Assembly: GCF_026210795.1 (NCBI RefSeq)
Contig: NC_089431.1
Location: forward strand, 4,960,001-5,024,000
Direction: 5' to 3'
Length of the DNA stretch: 64,000 bases
DNA from: Rhizophagus irregularis
Lineage: Eukaryota; Glomeromycota; Glomeromycetes; Glomerales; Glomeraceae
Within the stretch, counting starts at the first letter, position 1, and each line of letters starts with the position of its first letter. Below the pieces are notes generated by a model that worked only from the letters and a program-made list of their open reading frames with translations, had not been told where the DNA came from and made no database searches. The position numbers were made by a program, and so were the translations under genes. Shown here piece after piece: positions 37,041-49,181 of the stretch.

Positions 37041-38843
37041 TTAAGCTTCGTATCGATATCTAATTTCTCTTTTAATATAGTCTAAAGGATATATACAAGA
37101 TTTATTAAGTCAAATTATGAAATTGATACGCTGTTGAAAGTTAATTACCTCCTTCATCTTCATATAACTTTTTTCTTTTAATACTTTGACCTATATATAA
37201 TTTTCAATTAAAAGCATTAGATTTATTAAATTTATTTGCAATTGACAAATACTATCATACCGTCATCATTATTATCATTATGACTTTCAATTAAACCATC
37301 CTCAAATCTTTTGACTTTTTCTAAATTAGTAGGTTGACTTCTTAAATCCCTTAAAAACATTGCAGTATTAATCATGGCACTTAAAGGTCTGCTTTTATAA
37401 ATAGCACCTGGATAATTTAATGCTATAGGTCCAATATCTGATGATCTTATAATTCTAGTTTGTATTCCATTTTTATGATTATGAATTCGAATACTTCCAA
37501 CTCTTTTATGTATATCATCAGCTGTCGGTCTTTTATTTGGATCAGTATACCAGCATTCTTTCATTAACTCAATATAACCTTCGGGTGCATTTGTGACAAT
37601 TGGTGGTCGTAAACCATCACAAATATCAATGATAAGCTTTGTATCATGATTTCGATCCCAAAAAGGTCTTCTACATGTCATTAACTCCCACATAATCATT
37701 CCGAAACTATATATATCTGAAGATTTATCATATTTTTGTCTTTGAAAAATTTCTGGTGCCATATAAGGAATAATACCATAACTTTCATTATCATTTCCAG
37801 ATTCAAATGCAGATTTATTTATACCAAGATCTCCTATTGTTGTAATATTAACAAATTGCCCATCATTTTCTCTATTGAAAAGGATATTTCCGCTATGAAA
37901 ATCCCTGTGGATAATATTTAACTTATGTATTTGAGCAAGTCCATATGCTATACCACCTAATCTTTCTAACTTTGTTTCCCAGCTAATATTATAAAAATCT
38001 TTAGTGATATAATGTATCAAATCACCTGAATCATAATATGGCATAATAATCATGATATCTTGAGAATTAGGGTCTCGAGTAATTCCAAAATAATTGCCAA
38101 CATAATTATAATGATTGCATCTATATTTTGAGGATGATTCATAAAATATCTTGATCTAAAATGAAGAAAGCATATTAATTTATTATCTTATAAATGGTAA
38201 GATACTAAAAGTGCCGCCCGTTATAATAATACTCTTTGGGTCATTAGTAAATTTTTCTAATTGTCGTTATAATGAGATTTATTATGTTTTTATATAATGG
38301 CATCAAAGGAATTAAAAATAAAATGATGTTATAACGGGTAGCACTGCTTGTATGTAGTATGTACTGTACCTCATTCAACTCCCCAGATGTGATGTTTCTA
38401 GAATCATTAATTTTTTTTAAGACAACTGTATAATTTGGGACACGATAATCTCCTCTTTTACGTTTATAATTAGTAACTGGGCCGTCAATCCAAGTAGCTT
38501 TATAAATTGTACTAAAACCTCCTTCAGCAATAAATTCTATTTTAATGAATTGTTCAAAAGGAACAAATTCCAACTTCCCATTTTTAGTAATAACATTAAT
38601 TTGTGTATAATTGATAAAGTCATCAATAAATTTGTTTCCACTTGGACCATGATTGTATACCATCCTTATTTTGTTACAAACAAGGCACACCTGATGACTA
38701 TCCAAAACTTTTCTCCTTTTATTACATTCGACACAATTCTTTATTACGAAATTTGGTTCAACAGTTTGTGCTGGTTGAACTAAAGACATACTGTTTGATA
38801 ATAAAAATTCAATTTTATGTTTATAATTTGTTGACTGATTCAT
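37041..38843 (-). CDS. TKL-like protein kinase, four exons, about 483 aa
   Basis: Exons 38370-38843, 37261-38155, 37149-37190 and 37041-37081; all joins keep frame. ATG 38843 begins MNQSTNYKHKIEF. Residues about 36-60 hold two CxxC pairs (CVECNKRRK, CLVCNK), a likely small zinc module, then GPSGNKFIDDFI. The kinase domain begins near residue 100: EFIAEGGFSTIYKATW, lysine in VVLKKI, HRDFHSGN, DLGINK, MAPEIFQRQKYD, and FGMIMWEL to KRPTADDI. DLG replaces DFG, as in the sister genes. The tail exons are tiny and lysine-rich (KRKKLYEDE). Exon 4 is 5 nt shorter than its counterpart in the 41.7-kb gene and ends early at a TAA, so the C-terminus is probably truncated. Catalytic residues are intact. 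Role: cytosolic signalling kinase, substrate unknown. Confidence 0.85.
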
Positions 38844-39109
38844 TCTTTCTTTTTTAAAAAAAAAGGATTATGTACTTAAAGTCAAGGAATACTGTTGTAT
38901 AACAATAATATATACGTTTTTATATTAAATTGTTAAAAAGGGAATTTTTTTTTCGAATTATATAAACAATTTCTAAAGACTTTAATAAGCATACAACTTT
39001 CCAAAAATGTTTGTTGGAATTCTATATATAATATGCAAAGAATTCCATAGTCCTACGTGATACTGCATATCTGCATATCATCAGCTGATTATAAGATTGG
39101 ATTAGTCTG

Positions 39110-40086
39110 ATCTATGGACGATCACGGTTCGAACTGAACTGAAACGGTCCGGTTCAGTTCAATCCATAACTGAACTATGGTTCAAGTTAATATAAAAAAA
39201 AAATATAAAAATTGTGAATTTGTGATCTACCGACCCGGCCGGGATATGAAATCCGAATTTATAACTTTGTGTCGTCTTAATAAATATTATAAGTTTAAGT
39301 TTATTATTTTTATATTAATTCAGATAAATTTTCACTGTTTCTTTTCATTTATATTTAACTTTTAAAAAATACTATTAAATTTATGTTAAGTGGTTAAACT
39401 GGAAATAGTTTAGTTCAGTTCTGAACTGAACCTTTGTAAGATAATAAAATAGTTTATATTTTATAATATCATGTGATAACTGCATGTTTTACAGAAATCA
39501 ATATCATAAATTGAGACAGACATTACTTTAAAGAAAATTTCTCATTCTAATAAAATGAAAAAAAAAAAAGATTAGCAATTTTATTTATTTATTTTATTAA
39601 ATATTTTACAATTGATTTTCCACGCCAAAAATTTAATATCATTTCATTTAACCTAAAACTGTTAACATATGAAAATTATTGATCGGATAGATAAATTTTA
39701 TTGATTAAAAATTTTTGAATTTTAAAATAAAAAATCCGGGCGGACGGGTCAAAAAAGGCAAATTGTGATATAAAAACCGAATTTATAACTTTACGTCGCT
39801 TTATTTTGTGTTTTAATTGTGATGATTGTAATGTATTTATCAAGCGAATAATTTATGATTTATATATAATTTAAATTATTTAATTAGATAATTTGAAGCA
39901 ACAAACCAAATAAATTCGTTCAATCAATTAAAATGATTTAATTCAGTTCAGTTTGGTTCAAACCGAGTTGAGTTGATCGAACCTGAACTGTATTTACCTG
40001 GTTCGGTTCAAGGTGTGAACGAACTAAACCATGAACTAAGTGACTCAGTTTGAACCACTGGTTAACTGAACTGGGACCATCCCTAG
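39110..40086. mobile_element. hAT-like nonautonomous element with GGTTCAGTT-type subterminal repeats
   Basis: The left end CTATGGACGATCACGGTTC and the right end, inverted, CTAGGGATGGTCCCAGTTC are similar inverted termini. Next to both ends are repeats of GGTTCAGTTCAG / CTGAACTGAA. Flanks AGTCTGAT and AGTTTGGG are only a weak match, so no target duplication is proven. Internally GACCCGGCCGGG followed by a GAAATCCGAATTTATAACTT segment (39225-39290), and a second similar segment (39735-39800), belong to another repeat that also borders the transposon near 21360-21400. Confidence 0.6.
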
Positions 40087-40406
40087 TTTGGGAATTTCAC
40101 GCTGTGCCTAGTATTTGATGCAGAGATTTGTAGAAGCGAATCAACTATTTGAAAAATACTTTCTAAAAAAAAATAAAGTCAATTTGTATTGTAATTTTTA
40201 AATATTGGATAAACATTAATTAAAATGATCGTCAAAAAAATCTCCAAAAATAAAAACTTATGTAAAGTATCATCAAAATTTATTAATATAGTTGATGGTA
40301 CACCTCATGGTTACATCGTCATATTTTTTAGAAAGATTCTGTAATGTAAAGTTAGTATTAGCCATAATATTTATTTGACAGTTTAATTAAATCATTATTA
40401 ATATAT

Positions 40407-40543
40407 GAATTCGGGTCTGGTACCAAATCCCGAATGTCAAAATTTAGAACCGACCAACATTATGCTTAATGCTGGTCGATTTTTCGGGATTTCGTACCAT
40501 CCGGGATTTTGACATTCGGATTTTGTACGAATCCCATGAATTC
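40407..40543. repeat. 137-bp foldback element
   Basis: Imperfect inverted arms of about 37 bp: GAATTCGGGTCTGGTACC.. against its inverse ending ..CCCATGAATTC. An inner palindrome surrounds GACCAACATTATGCTTAATG. The whole can fold on itself. It encodes nothing. Confidence 0.65.
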
Positions 40544-41666
40544 TTAAATAAATGCGATTAAATAGTCCATTTTATGGAAAAAAAAATAATACTTAACAGA
40601 TCATTTAAAAATAATATAATTATAAAGTCTTTTTTAAACCCACTCTTATTGATGCCTTTATTAAAATATAATTGTTAAAAAATGTTCTTTTACGAATTTC
40701 ACATAAAATTTCTAGAAGTTTTTAATGGAAATTTTAATTTTCTATAAAATCTTGATGCATCAAATATAATAAAAGAACTTTATATATTGTTATGCATGAA
40801 ATGCATGAAATCGAATGATCACTATATTTATTTTGTTCGAAAAAATTATTGGAAAAGGATTCTAGTCCCACCGGACGATGAAGTAATATGGCGCAGTTTT
40901 AATCGTCATTCGTTGGTCATTTGACGCAAAATTCTAAGCCCAATTTTTTCTCACATACGAAACTTTTATAATAAAACGTTTTTAATTTTTTTTTTGTGTG
41001 TTCGGTTTTCAATATTTTGCACATGTTCAACATAAAATCGGTTCGTCGGTTCTAATTCGGTTCCACATCGGCTCCAATTCGGAACGGTTTTATGGCTAAA
41101 AGTAGGTTTAAACCCAGGAGATCCAGAATAAATTTAGGCTCGGTTCTAGAATCGAGTCGATTCATTTTAAACCGATTCTATCCCTATTTATAACGCGTAT
41201 CATACAGTGAGAAACACTGATAGTCAATAGAATTAACTGATTAAATTCGAACGAAAAAGTATAATTTTAAAATTTAATACCTACGTATTCCTGTGATTCA
41301 ATTTAAATGATTCTAAAAGACTTAATAAAGCTTGTCCTAATACTTCAAATTATCTTAGCGTGACTATACGTAATACGTAGTTATGACCATTTAAAAATTT
41401 TAAATATATATAATACTATTAAAGTATAAATTATGTGAAATGTTTAGTTTATTCAATAAACTTAAACCTATTAAAATATAAATAAAAAATTTGTTAACTT
41501 AACATTTGTTTAGCTCTATAATTTAAGTAAAAAGTAAAACTTTTGTTTGAACTGGCAGAAATTCAATAATCGTCAAAAATTTTCATTAATACATTTTTAC
41601 GATACATTTTTATAAGTTTTATTTTCTAGTTAAATAGTTTTTATAAAAATAAAAGATTTTGATAAT
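40544..41666. other. Noncoding, with GGTTC-rich inverted motifs at 41000-41190
   Basis: Around 41036-41180 several CGGTTC / GAACCG-like motifs occur, ending in AAACCGATTCTATCCCTA, whose inverse TAGGGATAGAATCGG resembles the end of the 39-40 kb element. A left partner end could not be fixed. Confidence 0.4.
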
Positions 41667-43491
41667 TTAGATATTAATATCAAATTCAATTTCTTCGGTA
41701 ATATATTCTAAATTTAAGTTAAAGAAATTAGGTTTATTAATATAAACTAAAAGTTAACATTCATATATAAAAAGTATATTTGCATACCATTATTAAAATT
41801 CGTATCAATATCTAATTCGTTTTCTTTTGTAATGTAATCTAAAAAATATAATTATGATATTATTATGAAATCAGAATTATGAAAAATAATATATTGTTGA
41901 AATAAAGTAATTACCTTTATTTTCATATAACTTTTTACGTTTAGTATTTTGACCTAAATGTATTTTTTAAAAAAAAAAATTAATAAATATTGATTTTCAA
42001 TTTAATTTTTTTTTCAATTGTCAAATATCATACCATCATTATTAATATCTTCGACTAAATCATCCTCAAACCTTCTTTTGACTTTTTCTAAATTAATAGA
42101 TTGACTTCTTGAACACCATAAAGACATTGCAGAATTAATCATGCCACTTATAGGCCTACTCTTATAAATAGCACCTGGATTATTTATTATTACAGGTCCA
42201 ATATTTGACGATTTTATTACTTCAGTTGGATTATTATTTCTGCGATTTTCAATTTCCTTTATACTAATTTCATCAATTCTTTCTCTTATAATAGTAGCTG
42301 TTGGTCTTTTATCTGGAACAGAATGCCAACATTCTTTCATTAATTCAATATAACCTTCAGGTGCATTTGTTACAATTGGTGGTCGTAAACCATCCCAAAT
42401 ATCAATAATAAGTTCTGTATCATGATTTCGATCCCAAAAAAGTCTTCTACCTGTCATTAACTCCCACATAATCATTCTAAAACTATACTGTATATATCGG
42501 AAGGTTTATCATATTTTTGTCTTTGAAAAATCTCTGGAGCCATATAAGGAATAATACCATAATTTTCATTATCATCTCCAGATTCAGTTGCAGATTTACT
42601 TATACCAAGATCACCTATTGTTACATTATTAGTAAAACTATCATAATTAGCATACTCATTAAGAAAGATATTTCCACTGTGAAAATCCCTGTGGACAATA
42701 TTTACATTGTGTATTTGAACAATTCCATTTGCTATATTTCTTAATTTCAATAGCTTTGTTTTCCAGCTAATATTATAAAAATCTTTAGTGATGTAACGTA
42801 TCAAATCACCTGAATTATAATATGGCATGATAAACATGATATCTTTAGAATTAGGATCTTGAGTAATTCCAAAATATTTGCTAACATAATAACCATTTTT
42901 GACTTTAAGTTTTGAAGAAAGATCATAATATATCTTGAGCTAAAGTAAAGAAAACCTATTAGTTTGTTTATCTCATAAATTATAAGATTTATTGGTTATT
43001 CAAGAGTATAATTTGTACTGTACCTCGTTAAGCTTCTTGGATGTGATGTTCTTAGAATCATTAATCTTTTTGAGAACAACTTTATAATTAACGATACGAA
43101 CAATATTTTTATTACTATAACTCTCAATCGGACCATCTTTCCAATTAGCTTTATAAATCTTACTAAAACCTCCTTCAGCGATAAATTCTATATTAATGAA
43201 TTGTTCATAAGGAACAAATTCCATTTCTCCCTTTTTATTAACAAGATTAATTTGTGTATATCTGACAAAATCATCAATAACTTTATTTCCACTTGGGCCG
43301 TACTTATACAACTTCTTTATTCGGTAACAAACATGACATATCTGATGATTTTCATCCAAAGTTTTTTTTCTTTTATTACATTCGATACATTTCCTTTTTT
43401 TGTATTTTGAATTAACAGTGATTTGTGTTGGTTGAATCAAAGGTGTATTATTTGATGATATTTTATGTTTGTAATTAATTGGTTGTTCCAT
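41667..43491 (-). pseudogene. TKL-like protein kinase, five exons, broken by a 5-bp insertion
   Basis: Exons 43024-43491, 42034-42939, 41915-41953, 41788-41838 and 41667-41707. ATG 43491 begins MEQPINYKHKISSNN. It has the same build as the 37-kb gene: two CxxC pairs, YGPSGNKVIDDFV, EFIAEGGFSKIYKANW, VVLKKI, HRDFHSGN, DLGISK and MAPEIFQRQKYD. After SDIYS the frame is lost because of an extra CTGTA at 42488-42492, absent at the matching place in the 37-kb gene. Beyond it MIMWELMTGRRLFWD to KRPTATIIRER continues in the other frame. Tail exons begin and end in phase 1. Without the extra 5 bp the gene would read 499 codons. As it stands the kinase lacks the end of its C-lobe. Confidence 0.85.
42486..42492. 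other. TACTGTA: 5-bp insertion at TA, likely transposon excision footprint
   Basis: The paralogue at 37.7 kb reads AACTATATATATC and this gene reads AACTATACTGTATATATC, an exact gain of CTGTA next to TA. It causes the kinase frameshift. Confidence 0.65.
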
Positions 43492-43684
43492 GTTTTTTAT
43501 AAAGGGGAAAATTTAGCTCATTAATTTGAGACGAGGAAAACTGCTGTCTAATATATACTTTTAAATTTAATTTTTTAAAACAAAGGAATTCTTTTTTTGA
43601 ATTCTATACACAATTCCTAGAAGTTTTTGCAAGAATTCTATAAGACGCACTGCATATATTAATGAGCTACGACAGCTACGACAA

Positions 43685-43766
43685 TATACTTGTTGCCGAA
43701 ACTTGCCGAAAACATGGCCGAATCCTGAAATTATTCCGAAATTACCGAGCTTCGGCAACATGTATA
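43685..43766. mobile_element. 82-bp mini inverted-repeat element
   Basis: TATACTTGTTGCCGAA and TTCGGCAACATGTATA are inverted (15 of 16). The direct repeat TACGACAA lies on each side (43677-43684, 43767-43774), and the identity continues into TAT. It fits a tiny 8-bp-duplication element, though GCTACGACA is also repeated locally, so the duplication is not certain. Confidence 0.55.
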
Positions 43767-44059
43767 TACGACAATATCTGATTATGCATATGATGAAAAA
43801 ATGTGACGTTACACAATAATAATAAAAAAAGAGCGGGGTGTGTGTGCCACCTGTGATGAATAAAATTAGTTGTTTCAATGTAATGTTTCAATTGTTTCAT
43901 GGCTATACTAATTTTCCATGGAGGCAGTCCGGATGATTAAAATCATGTTGATCAATCGGACCCGGTTCACCAGCCATAATCACCATAATCAGGGGAGGTG
44001 CGTTGGCCAATAAGCGGCGATCACTGAATAAATTTTTTTTCTTTTATTTACGATTATAA

Positions 44060-44785
44060 TAAATTTACTTGAAATTTTAAGCGAAGAAGAGAATATTATG
44101 ATGCTACAATTGAAGTTGGCAATAACCCTGACGTAAATATTTCATGCTCATATGGTTATTTTAAAATATCGATCTCCTTATTTGAGAAGAATTTTGTCAA
44201 CTTTTAAAAAGAAAAACGATGAACTTTACACATTATTAAATTACCAAACATTTAACCGAAATTTATATAAAATAATTAAAATTTTTACCAACGTTTTTCT
44301 TTTATTTAGGTATATTTATAGTGAAAGACTTCCTTTGATAGAATATGATACCTTTAATATTTAAAAATCTTAGTTGCTGCCAGTGAACTAAGTCTTCAAA
44401 AACTAATTCATCATTTACAATCATATTTAAACAAGATGGATGAAACAAAAATTAATCTGATATATCAAACGAGCTTCGAAAATGATTTTTTTTTTGGATC
44501 TCCAAAATATTTGCACGATATTAATATCTAAACAATCAGAAAAAATTTCAATTCACCTAATTCTACTTGTACTCATGATGGATTTACAGTTGAAAAGTTT
44601 CATTATATTTGTGATAATCCATCTTATAACTTATCAATTGTTTGTAAAAGTTTTGAATTTAAATTTAAATTAAATGGATACTTAATTGATAAAAGAAGTT
44701 CATCAAGTTTATTATCGTATTCTTTTAATTTAAATCGTCTTTCTTTGAAAAAAAGTTCTCAAAATTATTTTTTTTTATATTGAAG
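44060..44785 (+). pseudogene. BTB-BACK-TLDc remnant, plus strand
   Basis: The nucleotide sequence follows the family: a BTB piece (AHMVILKYRSPYLRRIL near 44145-44200), the YIYSERLPLIEYDTFN exon start near 44310, a shortened BACK piece (YQTSFEND near 44460), then a jump to TLDc (THDGFTVEKFHYICDNPSYN near 44570-44640). Stops, frame changes and a missing middle show it is dead. No splice-competent exon pair remains. Confidence 0.75.
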
Positions 44786-45059
44786 TAAATTAAAAAACAA
44801 TTATTATTGTCGGTTGAAATAATATACTCTGTGACTTAATCAAACCCTTAATTTTTTGAGATTAAATTATTTTTGCATAATATGAAGGTTAGTTTCGAAA
44901 ATATACATATTTATCTATTAATAATGCGTTATACATAATAATTTAAAATAAAATGCCTCATACATTTAGCGATCAGAATTTTTACTATTTAATAATTAAA
45001 TATTATATTTTTCATAATTTACTCTAACAAACATTTTGTCGTTCTTAATTTAAAACATT

Positions 45060-45800
45060 GTTTTATGAATCCTACGCAATTTGAACAATTTGAAATACTT
45101 CGAAAACTTTTAAAATTGAGTAATCATTGACTATTCTGATAGGTTTTTCATAAGAACTCTTATTACAACAAATTAATGATCCGTTGATAATTTCAATATT
45201 TCCATGACCAAATGATGGAATACTATCAAGATCATTAAATATAGCTTTCTTTTCATTTTTTAAACGACTTAATACATAATTTCTAATACTATCATCACTA
45301 AAAGAAAATATAAAACTATCATTAGTTATGCCATAATTACCATCAAATTTCCATTCAATCGGATTATACTGTACTCTCCGAGAATTTCAATTTAATAATT
45401 GTTACGTCGGTGTGGAATTAACCTATACAAATTTCACGAAATTTATTGAGTCTATGATACATTCCACCAGACTCATCATGAGAATCACGATATAATATAT
45501 GAAGTTGTCTTCAACAGTATGAAATTCCGATTTTTTGGTTAGTTCACATTCATCATCATTATCCAAAAAATAATTTATAAACTTTTTTATAACTCCTTTG
45601 GCAAAATTTTTTTATAAGGTAATACTTTCTTTAAAAATTTTTTAGTCAAAACTATAAAATTTAATAAAGGAACGCATTTTCGTAAGGTATTCTTTAAAGT
45701 ATTAAAATCATCTTTTGAAAAGTTTACAAGATCAGATGGAAGTTCTGGATTTTGAGCGAGTTCCCATTTAATCACACATTCTCAAAATTTTCAATTTCGC
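45060..45800 (-). pseudogene. BACK-TLDc remnant, minus strand
   Basis: From about 45800 downwards it reads IKWELAQNPELPSDLVNFSK and PYKKILPKEL, then TLDc pieces (PIEWKFDGNYGITNDSFIFSF near 45300-45365) to the end near 45060. The linker is shortened and frames are broken; one break is a CTGTA insertion at 45369-45373. The BTB exon is missing. Confidence 0.75.
45367..45373. other. TACTGTA: second 5-bp insertion relative to paralogues
   Basis: Here GGATTATACTGTACTCTCCGA; the intact gene at 49.45 kb has GGATTATATCCTCCAAGA. The extra CTGTA sits after TA as at 42486. Confidence 0.6.
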
Positions 45801-46469
45801 TTATTTGAAAGACATTTTTTTATTTGGTTAAAATACAATGAGAAACAATAATCTAAAAGCTGCTGAGTATAATGATAACGCACTGTACTTCGTTATTCGT
45901 TACCTAATTTCAATTTTCAGCATTAATATGTCTAAATTTATGAGGGAAAAAAGTTTTTCCAATCAATATAACTAGTATTAATCCACAGAACCGAACCCGA
46001 ATCGGATCCGGACCATATTAGGACAATTCAGATCCATTAATAACTAGTCGTGTATTATTTGTTTTGCTATAAGTTCATATATTTAATATTCATAAATCAA
46101 TTTTATAACTAATATTTTGGATTAATATATGAAGTTATTTTCATGTATTCCGTGTAAATATTTTACAAAGCTAGAATTCAATATATACATATATTTATTT
46201 ATATTTATATATTTAAATATAATAATGTCTTAAATTTAAAGAAAAGTAGTTTATAATGATTTTCGGCAAATTTTATTAAATTCACAATTAAAACAAATTT
46301 ATCTCAGTTTTTATTTAATGTATTTTTAAATGTTTATATATGAATGAGTTATTTCATAACATCAAAAATAAAACTAAAATTTCTTTATGTATCATGAACA
46401 CTTTTTAAAGCTACAAACAAGCTCGTTAAATATTTTTCTTCTTGGACATGCCCTATAAATTTAAAAAAT
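45801..46469. other. Noncoding, left border of the triplicated region
   Basis: 46030-46090 contains GTGTATTATTTGTTTTGCTATAAG-type sequence that recurs near 63920-63960. 46385-46440 (AACACTTTTTAAAGCTACAAAC..) matches 52305-52335 and 60275-60310. No gene was seen. Confidence 0.6.
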
Positions 46470-47165
46470 AAGGTTAGTTACAGAAAATAACTAAGTAAGA
46501 TTCCGTTCAGGCTGTAACCTTGGATGCAATTGGGAAGAAACTAGCCCGATCGTGAACCCTGCAGCGCGCACCATCACTTCATACTTACCATATATAATGG
46601 ATTAGTGGTCTCCCTAATATGTTTAGCAATCGATTATACCCTATATCAAAAAACTAAGGTTAGTTACAAATATAACTAAGTAAGATTCCGTTCAGGCTGT
46701 AACCTTGGATGCAATTGGGAAGAAACTAGCCCGATCGTGAACCCTGCAGCGCGCACCATCACTTCATACTTACCATATATAATGGATTAGTGGTCTCCCT
46801 AAAATGTTTAGCAATCGATTATACCCTATATCAAAAAATTAAGGTTAGTTACAAATATAACTAAGTAAGATTCCGTTCAGGCTGTAACCTTGGATGCAAT
46901 TGGGAAGAAACTAGCCCGATCGTGAACCCTGCAGCGCGCACCATCACTTCATACTTACCATATATAGTGGATTAGTGGTCTCCCTAATATGTTTAGCAAT
47001 CTTTTCTTTTTGATTATACCCTATATCAAAAAACTAAGGTTAGTTACAAATATAACTAAGTAAGATTCCGTTCAGGCTGTAACCTTGGATGCAATTGGGA
47101 AGAAACTAGCCCGATCGTGAACCCTGCAGTGCGCACCATCACTTCATACTCACCATACATAATGG
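46470..47165. repeat. 185-195-bp tandem repeat, 4 copies (array 1)
   Basis: Copies start near 46470, 46656, 46841 and 47036. Each opens AAGGTTAGTTACAAA and contains a GC-richer core of about 100 bp (CCGTTCAGGCTGTAACC .. GGATGCAATTGGGAAGAAAC .. CGATCGTGAACCCTGCAG .. CACCATCACTTCATAC) that is almost invariant between copies, unlike the more variable A/T spacers. Function unknown. Confidence 0.9.
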
Positions 47166-49181
47166 TTTTAATTTCATATCATGCTTGATTTAAAAATGAT
47201 TTCTTCTTATTATTTCTGATCATTTTAAATTTTTCAAACGAGGGAAATTTTTTAGATAGGAATATAAATTAATAAGAAATAAATAACTAATAGGAAATAA
47301 ATCAACTTAATGAGAAATAAATAAATAATTAATAGGAAATAAATTAAAATGAAACTATCAGATTTTGTCCTCTTTTATATCATTTTCTAATCATGTGATA
47401 TGAGTCTAATGATGTGTAACTAAATGTAATTATGACTGTAAGTGTAACTATGACTGTTTTTGATTCAAGATTATTCACATCAATGTGTCATAACTGCTAG
47501 CTTAATGTATAGTAATTGTTTGTAATATTTAGTCAATGTGTTTTATTCCCTATAAAGAAGTACTATGTACTATCTGATTCATTTTATTTATAAGCATATT
47601 TATTTTCATGATAAATTAGTTTGCTACAGACAATAATATGCACTTTACTATAATTTGTCATAATATAGATCAAATAAGAGATAGTAAGGATGACTCATTT
47701 TAATTTAATATTTTTATTAAACTGAAATGTAACTGTTTATTCTGATCAGTAGAATATTAAATTTATGTCATTGTGACAGTTAAATTTAGAGTAATAATTG
47801 TTCAGACTGACAAATGACAACCTCATTGAAAACTGTAATTTATAATTATATAATGTGAACTTGACCGAGTAATTAGAATATTACCTATGTATAAAAATGA
47901 GGTAATTACATGAAAAAAAATGATAAATTTCTTAATTTTGAACAATATACAGTATATACCAGTATCAAAACAATTAATATAATTAGTTAGCCGGTAAGTA
48001 TTATTATCGGTTTAAAATTGAATAGTAAAAAAATCGAATCATGTAATCTATAAATTATTCTTCTTCAAGTCCTTAAATTTTTTCTTTTATCTTATTTTTT
48101 CTTTTATATTTAAAATAATACTAATGCATTGCATTATTTTAATTCAAGTTTTTTTAGTAAATAAGGAGAATGATATCTTAAAATAACTATATAAGCACTA
48201 CATTAGGATTATCACTAATTTCTTAATTTTCTGCAAGATTAGATTTTCTGCAATTCAAAGAATTTAAAAAAAGTTGGATAGATATCCCTTAACAAAAAAT
48301 AACTATTTATACTCTGTTCAGACTATAACCTTGGATGCAATTGGGAAGAAACCAGCCCGATCGTCTTTGTACGATCGACTGCAGCAGATCATATTTTATT
48401 TTTTTTTTCGATTTGTTTTTTTTAAAAAATCGAAAATCGAAAAAAAAATTTGATATTTTCTTTTTTTCATTTTTTTTTAATTTTTTTTTTCAATTTTTTT
48501 TTTTTCAATTTTTTCCGATTTTTTTAAATTCTTTTTTCGGTTTGGTTATTTTCTGAAACCAAAATTTTTTTTTTAAATATTTTTAATTTTTCTTTTTTTT
48601 TTAAAACTGAATTTTTCTTGATTTCTTTTTCCTTTATAATTTTACTATTTTTTTTTATATAATTTTTTTTATTTAATTTATATATAATTTTATACGGAGA
48701 AAAAGGCACTTACTGTGGTATAGCATCGATCCGATCAACTGATCCAACCCCAAAGGGTGAGAGACAATAATTAGGGAAAAAAATATAAGAATCAGTGCTA
48801 CCTAACACCGCAGCGTCAATCTGATCACTGACAATAAATTGAGTAATTGAATAAAAAAAAACACAATATAGAATTTATATAACATATTTTAATTTTATTG
48901 CCATTATTATTTAAGCGTAAAATACTTTTGCTTAATACAGTTTCGAAAAAAATGAACGTTATAATAATGTAAACCATATAAGATTGTACTCAATTCATCT
49001 TGTCAACTGAAATAATAATACAACAAAATGCTTCAATATTGATTTTATAATAAGCTAAAATACAATATTATTTGATAGCTAAAAATTTTTTTCTATTTAT
49101 CAATTAAAATCCAAAAAAAAGTAAATACTTTATTTTTATTCAAATCATAGGCATTTTTAGAGTAAATTATGAAAATCAATC
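47166..49181. other. Noncoding interval of unit 1
   Basis: Contains an A/T minisatellite of AATAGGAAATAAATTAA-type units (47255-47345, two to three units), a partial copy of the array core (about 48316-48365, followed by the hairpin GATCGTCTTTGTACGATC), a poly-T tract (48390-48670), and a segment ending GGAGAAAAAGGCACTTACTG near 48696-48716 that is conserved in all three units. Confidence 0.75.

Noticed and set aside
46470-47165. The 185-195-bp repeat as a tRNA-derived SINE or 5S-like gene
   Set aside because: The reverse strand has GGTTCAC near a GGTAAGT stretch, but neither the A box nor the B box fits its consensus, and the match to 5S rRNA is only a few bases.
48335-48556. Phe-rich open frames over poly-T tracts (also 54997-55209 and 60519-60761)
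   Set aside because: Low-complexity poly-T read as Phe; no start context and no conservation at protein level.
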